Assembly (NCBI RefSeq): GCF_000521865.1
Contig: NZ_JAME01000001.1
Location: 177,289-241,288, forward strand
Direction of reading: 5' to 3'
Length of the DNA stretch: 64,000 nucleotides
From: Roseivivax isoporae LMG 25204
Lineage (GTDB): Bacteria > Pseudomonadota > Alphaproteobacteria > Rhodobacterales > Rhodobacteraceae
Positions within the stretch are counted from its first letter, which is position 1; each line of letters opens with the position of its first letter. Under the pieces are notes generated by a model. The model made no database searches and was not told where the DNA came from. It worked only from the letters and a program-made list of their open reading frames with translations. A program made the position numbers and the translations under genes. Positions 27,762 through 37,689 of the stretch are shown here, one piece after another.

Positions 27762-30149
27762 ATGTCCGCATCGATTCGCTCCAAGGTCGGCTGGGGGTTC
27801 GCACTCTTCGCCTGCGTCATGCTGCTCACGCAGGGTGCCACGTATCTCACGGTGCGTGCGCTTGCGGGGGAGGGGCTCTTCGCCGCCCGCGCGCTGTCGC
27901 CGGTCGCCACGGGGGCGCAGCATCTCAGGGGGGACGTGGCGGTGGCGACGACCCTCCTGCTGCGCGGCGCCGCCGGGGAGGAGCCGTTCGATCCCGCCGC
28001 CGTCTCGCGCACCTTCGAGGAGGCGCAGCGACGCCTGGCCGAGGTCATGCGCGACGCCGAGGAGCGGTTGCCGCAGGACGACGACCTTGCCTCGCTCGGC
28101 GCGGCCCTCCGGCAGGCCGAGACGCGGCTCGCCGCGCTTGTCGCGGCGGCGGACCGGCGGCTCGCCCTCATCGGAAACGCGGTGGGCGTGGGCAGCGACG
28201 CCGACGTGATTTTCGACGCGCTCTACGACGACCTCGTGGCGCGGCTCGCGACCCTCGCCGCGCTGCCGGAGCTGCGCGCGGAGGCCCCAGCGCAGGCGCG
28301 CGCAGGCGAGGCGCGGCATGCGCTCGCCCATGGACACCTGATCCTGGCCGAGATCCTCGGCGGCGACGGCGGCGAAAGCTTTGCCGAGGTGGCGGCGTCG
28401 TTCGATGCGGCGCGCACCGCCGTGGTGGCGCTCGCGGCGGCGGGCGCGGACGGTCGCCTCGACGCCATCGCCGGTGACATCGACCGCCTGTCCGCGCTGG
28501 CCGAGGAGCGGCACGCGGCCTCGGTCGCCCGGCGCGGCCAGATCGCCGAGGCCGACACCGCCTTCCGCACCGCGCTCGACGCGGCGACGGGCGCGACCGA
28601 CGCGGTGGTGCGCATCGTCGAGGGCCAGATGGCGGTCGCCGCCGACCGCATGCTCGAGAGCCGCAACCATGCCATGGTCAACGTGGCGGCAGCGCTCGCC
28701 GTGGTCATCGCGCTTGCCGGCGCGGCCTACATCCTGCTGAACGCGCGCGTGGTGCGCCGCATCCTCGACCTGCAGCGCAGCATGGACCGGCTGATCGCCG
28801 GCGATCTCGGCGCAGAGATGCCGGGATGGGAGAGCCGGGACGAACTCGGTCACCTGCGGACCTCGATGACCGTCTTCCGCGACACGCTGGTCGAGCGCGA
28901 CCGGCTCGAGGCCCGGCGCCGCGAGGCCGAGGCACGCGAGCGCGACGCGCGCGACGCGGCCGCCCGCGCCGCCGCCGAGGAGGAGGCCCGCGAGCGCAGC
29001 CGCGCCGAGCAGGAACAGGGTGCCGCCGCGCGCCGGCAGGCCGAGGAGCAGAGCGCTGCGGCCGACATCACGCTCGTCGTGCAGGACTGGGCGCGCGGCG
29101 ACTTCTCGCGCGACCTCTCGCTCGAGGGCAAGGCCGGGGTCTACCGCGACCTCTGCGAGGGGCTGAACGGCATCGCCGCGGCGACGCGCGGGGCGCTCGA
29201 CGACATCGTGGCGGCGCTGCGCGCGCTCTCGGACGGCGACCTGACCTACCGGACGTCACGCGCGCATGCGGGCGTGTTCCGCGAACTCGGGCAGGCGGTC
29301 GACGCCTGCGCCGGCAGCATCGCGGACGCGGTGCGCCGCATCCGCGCCGCCGGCGAATCAGTCGACGGCGGGGCCCGCACCATCGGCGCCTCGGCCGAGG
29401 ACATGGCCCGCCGGACCGAGCAGACCGCGGCCACCCTCGAGGAGACCGCCACCGGGATCGAGGAGATGGCGAAGGCGCTGAAGGCGACCGAGGCCGCCGC
29501 CGCCGAGACCAGCACCTCGGTGCAGGAGATCGACCGCGGCGCGGCACAGGGCACCGAGGTCGTGTCGAACGCGATCGCCGCCATGCGCGAGATCGAGGGC
29601 TCGTCGGACGCGATCCGGCGCATCATCGAGGTGATCGACGGCATCTCCTTCCAGACCAACCTGCTCGCCCTGAACGCGGGCGTCGAGGCCGCGCGGGCCG
29701 GCGAGGCGGGGCGCGGCTTCGCGGTCGTGGCCTCTGAGGTGCGGGCGCTTGCGTCGCGGTCGTCCGAGGCCTCGCGCGAGATCGAGGCGCTCATCGCCGA
29801 GAGCGGCCGGCACGTGGGCAACGGCGTGTCGCTGGTGAATCAGACGGGCGAGGCGCTGGCCCAGATCGCGGGATCGGTGACCGCGATCAGCGCGCGCATC
29901 CAGGACATCGCCGGCGCCTCGCGCGAGACCGCCGGACGCGTGACCGAGATCAGCCGCGCCACGAGCGCGCTCGAGCGCGCGACGCAACAGAGCGCGGCGA
30001 TGTTCGAACAGACCAATGCCGCGGTGCAGGCGCTCCGGGACGAATCGGCGGGGCTGATGCAGGCGGTCGGCCGCTTCCGCGTCGCCGCCGAGCCGGGATT
30101 GGACGCGCACCGCGCACCCGCCCGGGGCGAGATGCGGCGCAGCGCGTGA
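27762..30149 (+). CDS. Methyl-accepting chemotaxis protein
   Basis: 795-residue transmembrane chemoreceptor. First membrane helix about residues 10-30, a periplasmic helical sensor region to about 300, second helix about 305-326, HAMP 327-380, a charged coiled coil rich in Ala/Arg/Glu (380-425), a second HAMP-like stretch, then the signalling domain with the tip [20 protein letters not shown]. The tip has Gly where AAVEAARAG is more common. No C-terminal CheR/CheB pentapeptide is seen. The ligand is unknown. Confidence 0.93.
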   Translation: MSASIRSKVGWGFALFACVMLLTQGATYLTVRALAGEGLFAARALSPVATGAQHLRGDVAVATTLLLRGAAGEEPFDPAAVSRTFEEAQRRLAEVMRDAEERLPQDDDLASLGAALRQAETRLAALVAAADRRLALIGNAVGVGSDADVIFDALYDDLVARLATLAALPELRAEAPAQARAGEARHALAHGHLILAEILGGDGGESFAEVAASFDAARTAVVALAAAGADGRLDAIAGDIDRLSALAEERHAASVARRGQIAEADTAFRTALDAATGATDAVVRIVEGQMAVAADRMLESRNHAMVNVAAALAVVIALAGAAYILLNARVVRRILDLQRSMDRLIAGDLGAEMPGWESRDELGHLRTSMTVFRDTLVERDRLEARRREAEARERDARDAAARAAAEEEARERSRAEQEQGAAARRQAEEQSAAADITLVVQDWARGDFSRDLSLEGKAGVYRDLCEGLNGIAAATRGALDDIVAALRALSDGDLTYRTSRAHAGVFRELGQAVDACAGSIADAVRRIRAAGESVDGGARTIGASAEDMARRTEQTAATLEETATGIEEMAKALKATEAAAAETSTSVQEIDRGAAQGTEVVSNAIAAMREIEGSSDAIRRIIEVIDGISFQTNLLALNAGVEAARAGEAGRGFAVVASEVRALASRSSEASREIEALIAESGRHVGNGVSLVNQTGEALAQIAGSVTAISARIQDIAGASRETAGRVTEISRATSALERATQQSAAMFEQTNAAVQALRDESAGLMQAVGRFRVAAEPGLDAHRAPARGEMRRSA

Positions 30150-30211
30150 CGCGGAGGCGCGCCGCGGCCGCGGCGGACCACCCGACCGGGACCGGGCGCG
30201 GCCCAGGCCGG

Positions 30212-30526
30212 TCAGGGGGTGCCGCGCGCGGCCTTTTCCGCGAGGCCCGAGCGGTGCTGTCGCGCGGCCAGTTCCGTCATGACGTCGGCCACGGGAACCT
30301 CCGCCGCGTGCAGCAGCACGAGGAGGTGGTAGAGCACGTCGGCCGCCTCGGCGGTGAGGGCCGCGCGGTCGCCGCGGACCGCCGCGACGATCGCCTCGAC
30401 CGCTTCCTCGCCGAACTTCTCGGCGCACTTGTCGGTGCCCCTGGACAGGAGCGTCGCGGTCCAGCTCTCGCCCGGCGCGGCGGAGGCCCGCGCGGCGACG
30501 ATGCGCTCGAGCTCGTCGAGCGTCAT
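30212..30526 (-). CDS. hisE: Phosphoribosyl-ATP pyrophosphatase
   Basis: Second step of histidine synthesis. 104 residues with [25 protein letters not shown] and [12 protein letters not shown], the MazG-like metal-binding helices. It overlaps the hisF stop by four bases (ATGA), so the two are coupled. Confidence 0.96.
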   Translation of the reverse strand: MTLDELERIVAARASAAPGESWTATLLSRGTDKCAEKFGEEAVEAIVAAVRGDRAALTAEAADVLYHLLVLLHAAEVPVADVMTELAARQHRSGLAEKAARGTP

Positions 30527-31281
30527 GCTCGCACCGGGATGCCGGCGGCGGCCATGTGGTCCTTGGCCTCTCCGATGGTGAAGGTGCCGAAATGGAAGAT
30601 CGACGCGGCAAGCACCGCGGACGCTCCGCCCTCGGTCACGCCCTCGACCAGGTGATCGAGCGTGCCGACGCCGCCGCTCGCGATCACCGGCACCGGCACC
30701 GCGCCCGACACCGCGCGCGTGAGCGGGATGTCGAAGCCCTCCTTGGTGCCGTCGCGGTCCATGGATGTCAGCAGGATCTCGCCCGCGCCCTTGGCCGCCA
30801 TCTCCATCGCGAAGTCGAGCGCGTCGATGCCGGTGGCGCGGCGGCCGCCATGGGTGAAGATTTCCCACCGGCCGTCGCCGGTGCTCTTTGCGTCGATCGC
30901 GACCACGATGCACTGGCTGCCGAACCGGTCGGCGGCCGCCGTCACCACGTCGGGATCGGCCACCGCGGCGGAGTTGAAGCTCACCTTGTCGGCGCCCGCC
31001 AGCAGAAGCTTGCGCACGTCGTCGACGCTACGCACGCCGCCGCCCACGGTCAGCGGGATGAAGCACTGCTCGGCCGTGCGGGTCACCACGTCGAGCATGG
31101 TCTCGCGGTTCTCGTGCGTCGCGCCGATGTCGAGGAAGCAGATCTCGTCCGCCCCCGCCGCGTCATAGGCCCGCGCGGCATCGACCGGGTCGCCGGCATC
31201 GCGCAGATCGACGAAGTTCACGCCCTTGACCACGCGGCCGTCGGCCACGTCGAGGCAGGGGATGATGCGGGTCTTCAGCAT
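30523..31281 (-). CDS. hisF: Imidazole glycerol phosphate synthase cyclase subunit
   Basis: 252-residue (beta/alpha)8 barrel that with HisH makes imidazole glycerol phosphate and AICAR. Start [20 protein letters not shown] is canonical; catalytic Asp in CLDV and in [18 protein letters not shown] ribosome site sits very close to the ATG. A 302-base gap separates it from hisA, unusual for this otherwise tight pathway. Confidence 0.97.
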   Translation of the reverse strand: MLKTRIIPCLDVADGRVVKGVNFVDLRDAGDPVDAARAYDAAGADEICFLDIGATHENRETMLDVVTRTAEQCFIPLTVGGGVRSVDDVRKLLLAGADKVSFNSAAVADPDVVTAAADRFGSQCIVVAIDAKSTGDGRWEIFTHGGRRATGIDALDFAMEMAAKGAGEILLTSMDRDGTKEGFDIPLTRAVSGAVPVPVIASGGVGTLDHLVEGVTEGGASAVLAASIFHFGTFTIGEAKDHMAAAGIPVRA

Positions 31282-31583
31282 GGCTCCTCCGTGCGCCGTC
31301 TGCGGGCGATATGCCGAAGCCGCGGCGAAAGCGCAACCGCACCGCGTGCGCCGGAGTGCCGAGACGCACCGGGAGGTCGGGCTCCCGAGGCGCTGTGCGG
31401 CCGTTGGGGGGCGGGTGCGCGGCCGGGCGCGGTCCGCGCAGCGCATGGGGCCCGCCGGGGTGCCGTCGGCGATGCCGCGCCGATGCGGGCTGCGGCCGCG
31501 CGCCGTCACGCCACGCCGCGCACCTTGCGCGGGCGAGGGCGCGCCGCACGGCTGCTGGCGCGTCGAGCCGATCTTCGGGAATG
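31282..31583. other. Gene-free gap between hisA and hisF
   Basis: About 300 very G+C-rich bases. I see no frame with a plausible protein, no strong hairpin with a T run and no tRNA. It may hold a promoter for hisFE. Confidence 0.4.
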
Positions 31584-32306
31584 CTAGGCCGTGCCGAGCG
31601 CCGCCAGCGCCTCGCCCAGGTCCAGCGCGCCGTCGTAGAGCGCCCGGCCCGAGATCGCGCCCGCGATCGCGCCGGTGTCCCGCAGCGCGAGGAGGTCGGC
31701 GAGCGAGGCGACGCCCCCCGAGGCGATCACGGGGATGTCGACGGCGCGGCCCAGCGCCGCGGTCGCGTCGATATTGGGGCCGCCCATTGCGCCGTCTCGG
31801 TCGATGTCGGTGTAGACGATCGCCGCGACGCCCGCGTCCTCGAACTGCCGGGCGAGGTCGGTCGCCTCGACATCCGTGGCCTCGGCCCATCCCTTGGTCG
31901 CGACCCGGCCGCCGCGCGCGTCGATTCCCACGGCCACCCGGCCGGGATGCGCGCGCGCCGCGCGGCGCACGAGATCCGGGTCCTCGACCGCGACGGTGCC
32001 GAGGATCACCCGGGCGAGCCCGCGGTCGAGCCAGCGCTCGATCGTCTCCATGTCGCGGATGCCGCCACCGAGCTGCACCGGCACGTCCACCGCCGCGAGG
32101 ATCGCCTCGACCGCGTCGGCGTTCACCGGGCGCCCTGCGAAGGCGCCGTTCAGGTCGACGAGGTGCAGCCAGCGGCAGCCCGCCGCGACGAAGGCGCGGG
32201 CCTGCGCCGCGGGATCGTCGTTGAACACGGTCGAGGTGTCCATGTCGCCGCGCAGCAGCCGCACCGCCTGCCCGTCCTTCAGGTCGATCGCGGGATAGAG
32301 GATCAT
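31584..32306 (-). CDS. hisA: ProFAR isomerase
   Basis: 240-residue phosphoribosylformimino-AICAR-phosphate isomerase, a half-barrel-duplicated enzyme: [34 protein letters not shown] and [16 protein letters not shown]. It stands divergent from the DUF2147 gene, which separates it from hisH. Confidence 0.97.
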   Translation of the reverse strand: MILYPAIDLKDGQAVRLLRGDMDTSTVFNDDPAAQARAFVAAGCRWLHLVDLNGAFAGRPVNADAVEAILAAVDVPVQLGGGIRDMETIERWLDRGLARVILGTVAVEDPDLVRRAARAHPGRVAVGIDARGGRVATKGWAEATDVEATDLARQFEDAGVAAIVYTDIDRDGAMGGPNIDATAALGRAVDIPVIASGGVASLADLLALRDTGAIAGAISGRALYDGALDLGEALAALGTA

Positions 32307-32443
32307 GGCGGCGCTCCGGTCTGCTGTGGCGTGACGCGCATGGCATGACGGAACGGCATTTGCAACGCGACCTCGCGTCAGTCTTGATCGGCACGGGGCG
32401 CCGCGCTCAGGCTCGCGCCATCACGCTCACGGGAGGAGAGACC

Positions 32444-32830
32444 ATGAAGAGAGCGATGGCGGCACTTGCGCTGGTGCTGGCGGCGGGGACCGCCGCGGCG
32501 GCAGACCCGGTGCTCGGCACCTGGAAGACGGAAGCGGACGACGGGTCCTACGCCTTTGTCGGCATGAAGCCCTGCGGCGACAAGATCTGCGGCACCATCG
32601 ACCGGACGTTCAACGCGCAGGGCGAGTACCGCTCGCCCAATATCGGCGAGTACCTCGTGCTCAACATGGTGCCGCAGGACGGCAACCGCTACGAGGGCCG
32701 GGTGTGGCGGCCGTCGAACGACAAGGTCTATCTGGGCAAGATGGAGCTCTCGGGCGACAGCCTGAAGCTGTCGGGCTGCGTCGCGGGCGGGCTCCTGTGC
32801 TCGAGCCAGACCTGGAGCCGCGTGCGCTGA
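32444..32830 (+). CDS. Secreted DUF2147 protein
   Basis: 128-residue exported protein with a signal peptide (MKRAMAALALVLAAGTAAAA) and the DUF2147 pattern LGTWKTEADDGSYAFVGM and cysteines in KPCGDKICGTIDR. Two more Cys near the C-terminus (SGCVAGGLLCS) suggest disulfides in the periplasm. Function is unknown. A GGGAGGAG ribosome site fixes the start. It is inserted on the opposite strand between hisA and hisH. Confidence 0.85.
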   Translation: MKRAMAALALVLAAGTAAAADPVLGTWKTEADDGSYAFVGMKPCGDKICGTIDRTFNAQGEYRSPNIGEYLVLNMVPQDGNRYEGRVWRPSNDKVYLGKMELSGDSLKLSGCVAGGLLCSSQTWSRVR

Positions 32831-32885
32831 GGCAGGCCGGCGATCCGGCGCGCAGGCCCCCGCGCGCCGGGACACCCGCTGCGGC

Positions 32886-33524
32886 TCAGGGGCGCCACTT
32901 CAGAAAGTTCGCGATCATCCGCAGGCCGGTGGGTCCGCTCTTTTCCGGGTGGAACTGAAGGCCCACGCTGCTGCCCGCGGCAACGATGGCGGTGACGTCC
33001 TCGCCGTATTCCACCCGCGCCACGCGCTGCGCCGGATCGGCCATGCGCACGTGGTAGGAGTGCACGAAATAGGCATGCGCGCCGGTCTCGATCCCCTCGA
33101 GCACCGGGTGGGGCAGGTCGACGATCAGGTCGTTCCAGCCCATGTGCGGCACCTTGAGCGCCGGGTCGGACGGTGTGATCTTCATCACCTCGCCGTCGAT
33201 CCAGCCCAGCCCCTCGGTCTCGGCGTATTCGTGACCCTTTCGGGCCATGAGCTGCATGCCGACGCAGATGCCGAGGAACGGCACGCCGCGGTGTTCCACG
33301 GCTTCGACCAGCGCCTCGTGCACGCCGTCCACGGCGCGCAGCGCGCTCGCGCAGGCGGGGAAGGCGCCGTCGCCCGGCAGCACCAGCCGGTCGGCCCGCG
33401 CCACCACGTCGGCATCGGCGGTCACCACCACCTCGCCTGCGTCGGTCTCGCGCGCCATCTTCTGGAAGGCCTTGTCGGCGGAATGCAGGTTGCCGCTCTC
33501 GTAGTCGATGATCGCTGTCAGCAT
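32886..33524 (-). CDS. hisH: Imidazole glycerol phosphate synthase glutaminase subunit
   Basis: 212-residue class I amidotransferase. Nucleophile Cys in LGICVGMQLM, His and Glu in LQFHPEKSG. It supplies ammonia to HisF. It lies 55 bases after hisB on the same strand. Confidence 0.97.
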   Translation of the reverse strand: MLTAIIDYESGNLHSADKAFQKMARETDAGEVVVTADADVVARADRLVLPGDGAFPACASALRAVDGVHEALVEAVEHRGVPFLGICVGMQLMARKGHEYAETEGLGWIDGEVMKITPSDPALKVPHMGWNDLIVDLPHPVLEGIETGAHAYFVHSYHVRMADPAQRVARVEYGEDVTAIVAAGSSVGLQFHPEKSGPTGLRMIANFLKWRP

Positions 33525-33579
33525 CGGTCCCGTGGTCCCGTCGTTCTGTGACTTGTCGGTGCCCGCGCGCGGGCGGTGT

Positions 33580-34167
33580 CTAGAGCGTGCCCTTGGTGGA
33601 GGGGATGGCGCCGCCGCGCCGCGGATCGGGCTCGAGCGCGTCGCGCAGCGCCCGTGCCACCGCCTTGAACGCGGCCTCGGCGATGTGGTGGCTGTTGATC
33701 CCGCGCAGCACGTCCACGTGCAGCGTGATGCCCCCATGGGTCGCGAGGGCCTGGAAGAACTCGCGCACGAGCTCGGTGTCGAAGGTGCCGATGGCGGCGG
33801 TCGGGAACTCGGCGTTCCAGACGAGGTAGGGCCGGCCCGAGAGGTCGAGCGCGGCGCGCACCAGCGCGTCGTCCATGGGCAGGTGGCAGGACCCGTAGCG
33901 GCGGATGCCGGCCTTGTCGCCGATCGCGCGCGTCAGCGCCTGGCCGATGGCGATGCCGCAATCCTCGACGCTGTGGTGGTCGTCCACGTGGCGGTCGCCG
34001 TCGCAGGTCACGGCGAGGTCGATCATCGCGTGGCGCGCCAGCTGGTCCAGCATGTGGTCGAAGAAGCCGACGCCGCTCCGGGCCTCGGACTGGCCGGTGC
34101 CGTCGAGATCGAGCGTGACCGCGATGTCGGTCTCGGCGGTGGTGCGGGTGACGCTGGCCTTGCGCAT
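33580..34167 (-). CDS. hisB: Imidazoleglycerol-phosphate dehydratase
   Basis: 195-residue monofunctional dehydratase. Both metal-binding duplicated motifs are present, [17 protein letters not shown] and [18 protein letters not shown]. First gene of the hisBH pair; a GAGGAG ribosome site precedes it. Confidence 0.97.
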   Translation of the reverse strand: MRKASVTRTTAETDIAVTLDLDGTGQSEARSGVGFFDHMLDQLARHAMIDLAVTCDGDRHVDDHHSVEDCGIAIGQALTRAIGDKAGIRRYGSCHLPMDDALVRAALDLSGRPYLVWNAEFPTAAIGTFDTELVREFFQALATHGGITLHVDVLRGINSHHIAEAAFKAVARALRDALEPDPRRGGAIPSTKGTL

Positions 34168-34325
34168 CGGGGGGCTCCTCGGGGGTGGTCGGGGCGGGTT
34201 ATAGGCGGCGGGCGCGGCAAGTCCAAGGGGAGACCGCCCGGTACCGGCGGCCATTGCGGGCCGGACGGTGTTGTGCCAGCGTCGCCACGGCGGCCCGCGG
34301 GGGCCGCGCGAAGGAGGTTCCGCCC

Positions 34326-34565
34326 ATGACCGTCTGCGTCTTCGTCCAGCTCCGCTGCACGCCGGGAAAGACCTATCGCGTCGCCGAGGACATCGCGCTG
34401 CGCGAGATGCATTCCGAGCTCTTCTCGACCTCGGGCGAATGGGATCTGCTGATGAAGATCTACATCCCCGACGGCGAGGACGTGGGGAAGTACATCAACG
34501 AGCGGCTGCTCGACATTCCGCACATCGAACGCTCGCTGACCACGCTGACCTTCAAGGCGTTCTAG
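34326..34565 (+). CDS. Stand-alone Lrp/AsnC ligand-binding (RAM) domain
   Basis: 79-residue protein consisting only of the effector-binding domain of Lrp/AsnC regulators ([45 protein letters not shown]). There is no helix-turn-helix. Such stand-alone domains form rings and bind amino acids. A perfect AAGGAGG site precedes the ATG. It is divergent from hisB, which would suit a sensor of amino acids, but this is a guess. Confidence 0.88.
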   Translation: MTVCVFVQLRCTPGKTYRVAEDIALREMHSELFSTSGEWDLLMKIYIPDGEDVGKYINERLLDIPHIERSLTTLTFKAF

Positions 34566-34629
34566 ACGGACCGCACAGGGACAGGCTGCCGCCCGTCATT
34601 CCGTCACGGATCGTGGCGAGGAGGGGGGG

Positions 34630-34705
34630 ATGGCGGCGACCCCAAGGGAGGAGGAGTAGGGCCGCCGCCTGTTTTCCGGGGCAAGGGAGGAGGAGGCCCC
34701 GAAAA
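34630..34705 (-). ncRNA. Candidate cuckoo/CcsR-type RNA: two tandem hairpins with CCUCCUCCC loops
   Basis: On the minus strand, two adjacent hairpins each present CTCCTCCTCCC in the loop. The first has the stem CGGGGC/GCCCCG (34677-34682 with 34696-34701) and a 13-base loop. The second has a 7-bp stem (34632-34638 with 34663-34669) plus an inner CCC/GGG stem. Tandem anti-Shine-Dalgarno loops of this kind define the cuckoo/CcsR RNAs of Rhodobacteraceae. No DUF1127 gene is adjacent, unlike the Rhodobacter locus. A weak promoter-like TTGCGC-N17-TAGGTA lies upstream around 34740-34775. Ends are approximate. Confidence 0.6.
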
Positions 34706-34926
34706 AACGTCGACGCATCGTCGCGTCGTTGATCCATACCTAGGTTACGCTGCAGCGCAGCGCAACGCATCCGGCGGCAACGCGGCCATGCGGAAAATGC
34801 ATGGCAAATCTCTTGACCGGAAAGGCGGCACGTCCAGGCCGGTCCGGTCGACCCTGCGCGGAAAGCTCTGGAACATTCGCGGAACGCTTCTTTAACTCGG
34901 GGGCGTCGCGCGCTATTCTCTGGGGC

Positions 34927-37305
34927 ATGAGCAGCTTCGACGAAATGGACGCCTTCGAGGGCGCATCGCTGTCGGCCCGCGCCATGCAGGCCCGCCCCGC
35001 GCCCTATCTCGAGGATCTGAACCCGGCGCAGCGCGAGGCGGTGGAGGCGCTTGACGGCCCCGTCCTCATGCTGGCGGGCGCGGGCACCGGCAAGACCAAG
35101 GCGCTGACCGCGCGCATCGTGCACCTCCTCACCACCGGGCGGGCGCGGCCGAACGAGATCCTCGCGGTGACCTTCACCAACAAGGCCGCGCGCGAGATGA
35201 AGGACCGCGTCGGCCGCATGCTGGGCCAGACGGTGGAGGGCATGCCGTGGCTCGGCACTTTCCACGCGATCTGCGTCAAGCTCCTGCGCCGCCACGCGGA
35301 ACTGGTGGACCTGAAGTCGAACTTCACCATCCTCGACACCGACGACCAGCTGCGGCTGCTGAAGCAGCTCGTGAATGCTTCGAACATCGACGACAAGCGC
35401 TGGCCGGCGCGGCAGCTCGCTGGGGTGATCGACGGCTGGAAGAACCGCGCGATCACGCCCGACAAGGTCCCGGCGTCCGAGGCGGGCGCCTACAACCACG
35501 CCGGGCCGCGGCTCTATGCCGAATACCAGGCGCGGCTGCGCGAGCTGAACGCGGTCGATTTCGGCGACCTGCTGCTGCACGTGGTCACCATCTTCCGCCG
35601 TCACGAGGACGTGCTGGCGCAGTACCAGCGCTGGTTCCGTTACATCCTCGTGGACGAGTACCAGGACACCAACGTCGCGCAGTACCTGTGGCTGCGGCTC
35701 CTGGCGGCCGGACACCGCAACATCTGCTGCGTGGGCGACGACGACCAGTCGATCTACGGCTGGCGGGGCGCCGAGGTGGGCAACATCCTGCGCTTCGAGA
35801 AGGATTTTCCCGGCGCGCACGTGGTCCGGCTCGAGCAGAACTACCGCTCGACGCCGCACATCCTGGCCGCCGCCTCCGCGGTGATCGCGGGCAACGAGGG
35901 GCGGCTCGGCAAGACGCTCTGGACCGAGGCCGAGGCGGGCGAGAAGGTGCGCCTGATCGGCCACTGGGACGGCGAGGAGGAGGCGCGCTGGATAGGCGAG
36001 GAACTCGAGGCGATGCAGAAGGGCACGCGCGGCATGCGGCCCATGAGCCTCGACGACAGCGCCATCCTCGTGCGGGCGAGCCACCAGATGCGCGCCTTCG
36101 AGGACCGGTTTCTGACCATCGGCCTGCCCTACCGGGTGATCGGCGGGCCGCGCTTCTACGAGCGGATGGAGATCCGCGACGCCATGGCCTATTTCCGCCT
36201 GGTGACGAGCCCCGAGGACGACCTCGCCTTCGAACGGGTGGTGAACGTCCCCAAGCGGGGCCTCGGCGACAAGGCGCAGCAGACCATCCAGAAGACCGCG
36301 CGCGCCCACGGCGTGAACCTGGTCGAGGGGGCGCGGATCGCGCTCGAGGACGGCGCCATCAAGGGCAAGGGCGCGGGCGAGCTGCGCCGCTTCGTGGACG
36401 ACCTCGCGCGCTGGGGACGGATGACCGGCGACGCGGACCTGACCCACGTGGAACTGGCGCAGATCGTGCTCGACGAATCGGGCTACACCGCCATGTGGCA
36501 GAACGACCGCACGCCCGAGGCGCCGGGGCGGCTCGAGAACCTGAAGGAACTGGTGAAGGCGCTCGAGGGCTTCGAGAACCTCGGCGGGTTCCTCGAGCAC
36601 GTGGCGCTCGTCATGGACAACGAGAGCGACGACGGCGGCGCCAAGGTGTCGATCATGACGCTGCACGCGGCCAAGGGGCTCGAGTTCCCGGCCGTGTTCC
36701 TGCCGGGCTGGGAGGACGGGCTCTTTCCCTCGCAGCGCTCCATGGACGAGCAGGGCGTGAAGGGGCTCGAGGAGGAGCGGCGGCTCGCCTATGTGGGCAT
36801 CACCCGCGCCGAGGAGCTCTGCACGATCTCGTTCGCGGGCAACCGCCGCGTCTTCGGCCAGTGGCAGAGCCAGCTGCCCTCGCGCTTCATCGACGAGCTC
36901 GACGCGGCGCATGTCGAGGTGCTGACGCCGCCGGGCCTCTATGGCGGCGGCTACGGCGCGGCGGGCATGGCGGCGCAGGCCTCGCCCGAGATCATGGCGC
37001 GGCAGGCGAGCGACCTGCACGAGCGCGCGAGCCGCGCCGACGTCTACAACTCGCCCGGCTGGCGGCGCCTGCAGGCCCGCGCGGCCGACCGGCCGCTGTC
37101 GCAGCCGCGCGAGGCGCGCCACCAGGTCATCGACCTCGAGGCGGTGCCGTCCTACGGCGTGGGCGAGCGCGTGTTCCACCAGAAGTTCGGCTACGGCGCG
37201 GTCACCGGCGTCGAGGGCGACAAGCTCGAGGTCGCCTTCGAGAAGGCCGGCACCAAGAAGGTGGTGGCGCGCTTCCTCTGCGGCGCCGACGACGTGCCGT
37301 TCTGA
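34927..37305 (+). CDS. uvrD: ATP-dependent DNA helicase UvrD/PcrA
   Basis: Superfamily 1 3'-5' helicase of 792 residues for nucleotide excision and mismatch repair. Q-motif LNPAQREAVEALDG, Walker A LMLAGAGTGKTKALTARI, DEYQDTN (Walker B), GDDDQSIYGWRGA, and VSIMTLHAAKGLEFPAVF are all present, with a C-terminal Tudor-like tail (GERVFHQKFGYGAVTGVEGD). The ATG at MSSFDEMD is preferred; an open frame extends 42 codons further upstream. Confidence 0.95.
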   Translation: MSSFDEMDAFEGASLSARAMQARPAPYLEDLNPAQREAVEALDGPVLMLAGAGTGKTKALTARIVHLLTTGRARPNEILAVTFTNKAAREMKDRVGRMLGQTVEGMPWLGTFHAICVKLLRRHAELVDLKSNFTILDTDDQLRLLKQLVNASNIDDKRWPARQLAGVIDGWKNRAITPDKVPASEAGAYNHAGPRLYAEYQARLRELNAVDFGDLLLHVVTIFRRHEDVLAQYQRWFRYILVDEYQDTNVAQYLWLRLLAAGHRNICCVGDDDQSIYGWRGAEVGNILRFEKDFPGAHVVRLEQNYRSTPHILAAASAVIAGNEGRLGKTLWTEAEAGEKVRLIGHWDGEEEARWIGEELEAMQKGTRGMRPMSLDDSAILVRASHQMRAFEDRFLTIGLPYRVIGGPRFYERMEIRDAMAYFRLVTSPEDDLAFERVVNVPKRGLGDKAQQTIQKTARAHGVNLVEGARIALEDGAIKGKGAGELRRFVDDLARWGRMTGDADLTHVELAQIVLDESGYTAMWQNDRTPEAPGRLENLKELVKALEGFENLGGFLEHVALVMDNESDDGGAKVSIMTLHAAKGLEFPAVFLPGWEDGLFPSQRSMDEQGVKGLEEERRLAYVGITRAEELCTISFAGNRRVFGQWQSQLPSRFIDELDAAHVEVLTPPGLYGGGYGAAGMAAQASPEIMARQASDLHERASRADVYNSPGWRRLQARAADRPLSQPREARHQVIDLEAVPSYGVGERVFHQKFGYGAVTGVEGDKLEVAFEKAGTKKVVARFLCGADDVPF

Positions 37306-37428
37306 TCGCGCGGTGCGGCGCTGGCGCGCCGCGCTGTCCCGTCTCGGCGCCGGCCTCCGGCCTCTGCCTCGGGCCGCGCGTGGCGGGCGGGTGGCGCCCC
37401 TGCCCCGTCGCGCGGCGGAGGGCGGGGT

Positions 37429-37466
37429 CCGGAGCCTCCGGCGGGGATATTTCCGCCAAGAAGAAG
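37429..37466 (+). repeat. 3'-end intergenic element, copy 3 (short)
   Basis: Downstream of uvrD in the sense direction: a small CCGGAG/CTCCGG hairpin, then GCGGGGATATTTCCGCCAAGAAGAAG. It shares the GGGATATTT...CCAAGAAGAAG core with the copies at 11161, 15268 and 58480, but has a different hairpin in front. Confidence 0.7.
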
Positions 37467-37536
37467 GGCGGGCCGGGAGCCCGGGCGGGCAGGGGGCGGC
37501 TTGACCGGCGCGGTGCGGGGGCGTAAACACGCTGCA

Positions 37537-37592
37537 TCGTGGCGATTTGTTCACCGGATTGCGGGCCACGTTAAACAATCCCGCTAAAGAGG
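37537..37592 (+). promoter_or_regulatory. SAM-II riboswitch upstream of metZ
   Basis: The segment matches the SAM-II fold. P1 is CGTGG/CCACG (37538-37542 with 37566-37570). A GATTTG loop strand follows P1. The pseudoknot GCGGG/CCCGC pairs 37561-37565 with 37580-37584, TTAAA is in the linker, and the end is GCTAAAGAGG. It precedes a methionine-biosynthesis gene, as expected. A terminator follows within 13 bases, so control here is probably by transcription termination and not by hiding the start site, which lies about 100 bases further on. Confidence 0.88.
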
Positions 37593-37604
37593 TCAGGAGA
37601 AAGA

Positions 37605-37638
37605 GCCCCTTTCGCTTGGCCGCGAACGGGGCTTTTTT
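37605..37638 (+). terminator. Rho-independent terminator controlled by the SAM-II riboswitch
   Basis: Stem GCCCC-T-TTCGC pairs with GCGAA-C-GGGGC (37605-37615 with 37622-37632), followed by six T. It lies between riboswitch and metZ. The riboswitch tail AAAGAGG (37586-37592) could alternatively pair with CCCCTTT (37606-37612), giving an antiterminator when SAM is absent. Confidence 0.85.
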
Positions 37639-37689
37639 GTGCCGCGTGCCCGGGGGCCCGCCCCCGCGCCGGCCACCTGGAGGACGCAG

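Noticed and set aside
30160..30175. 16-base palindrome CGCCGCGGCCGCGGCG between the chemoreceptor gene and hisE
   Set aside because: Simple CG-repeat palindrome in a convergent gap without a T run; too low in complexity to call a terminator or operator.
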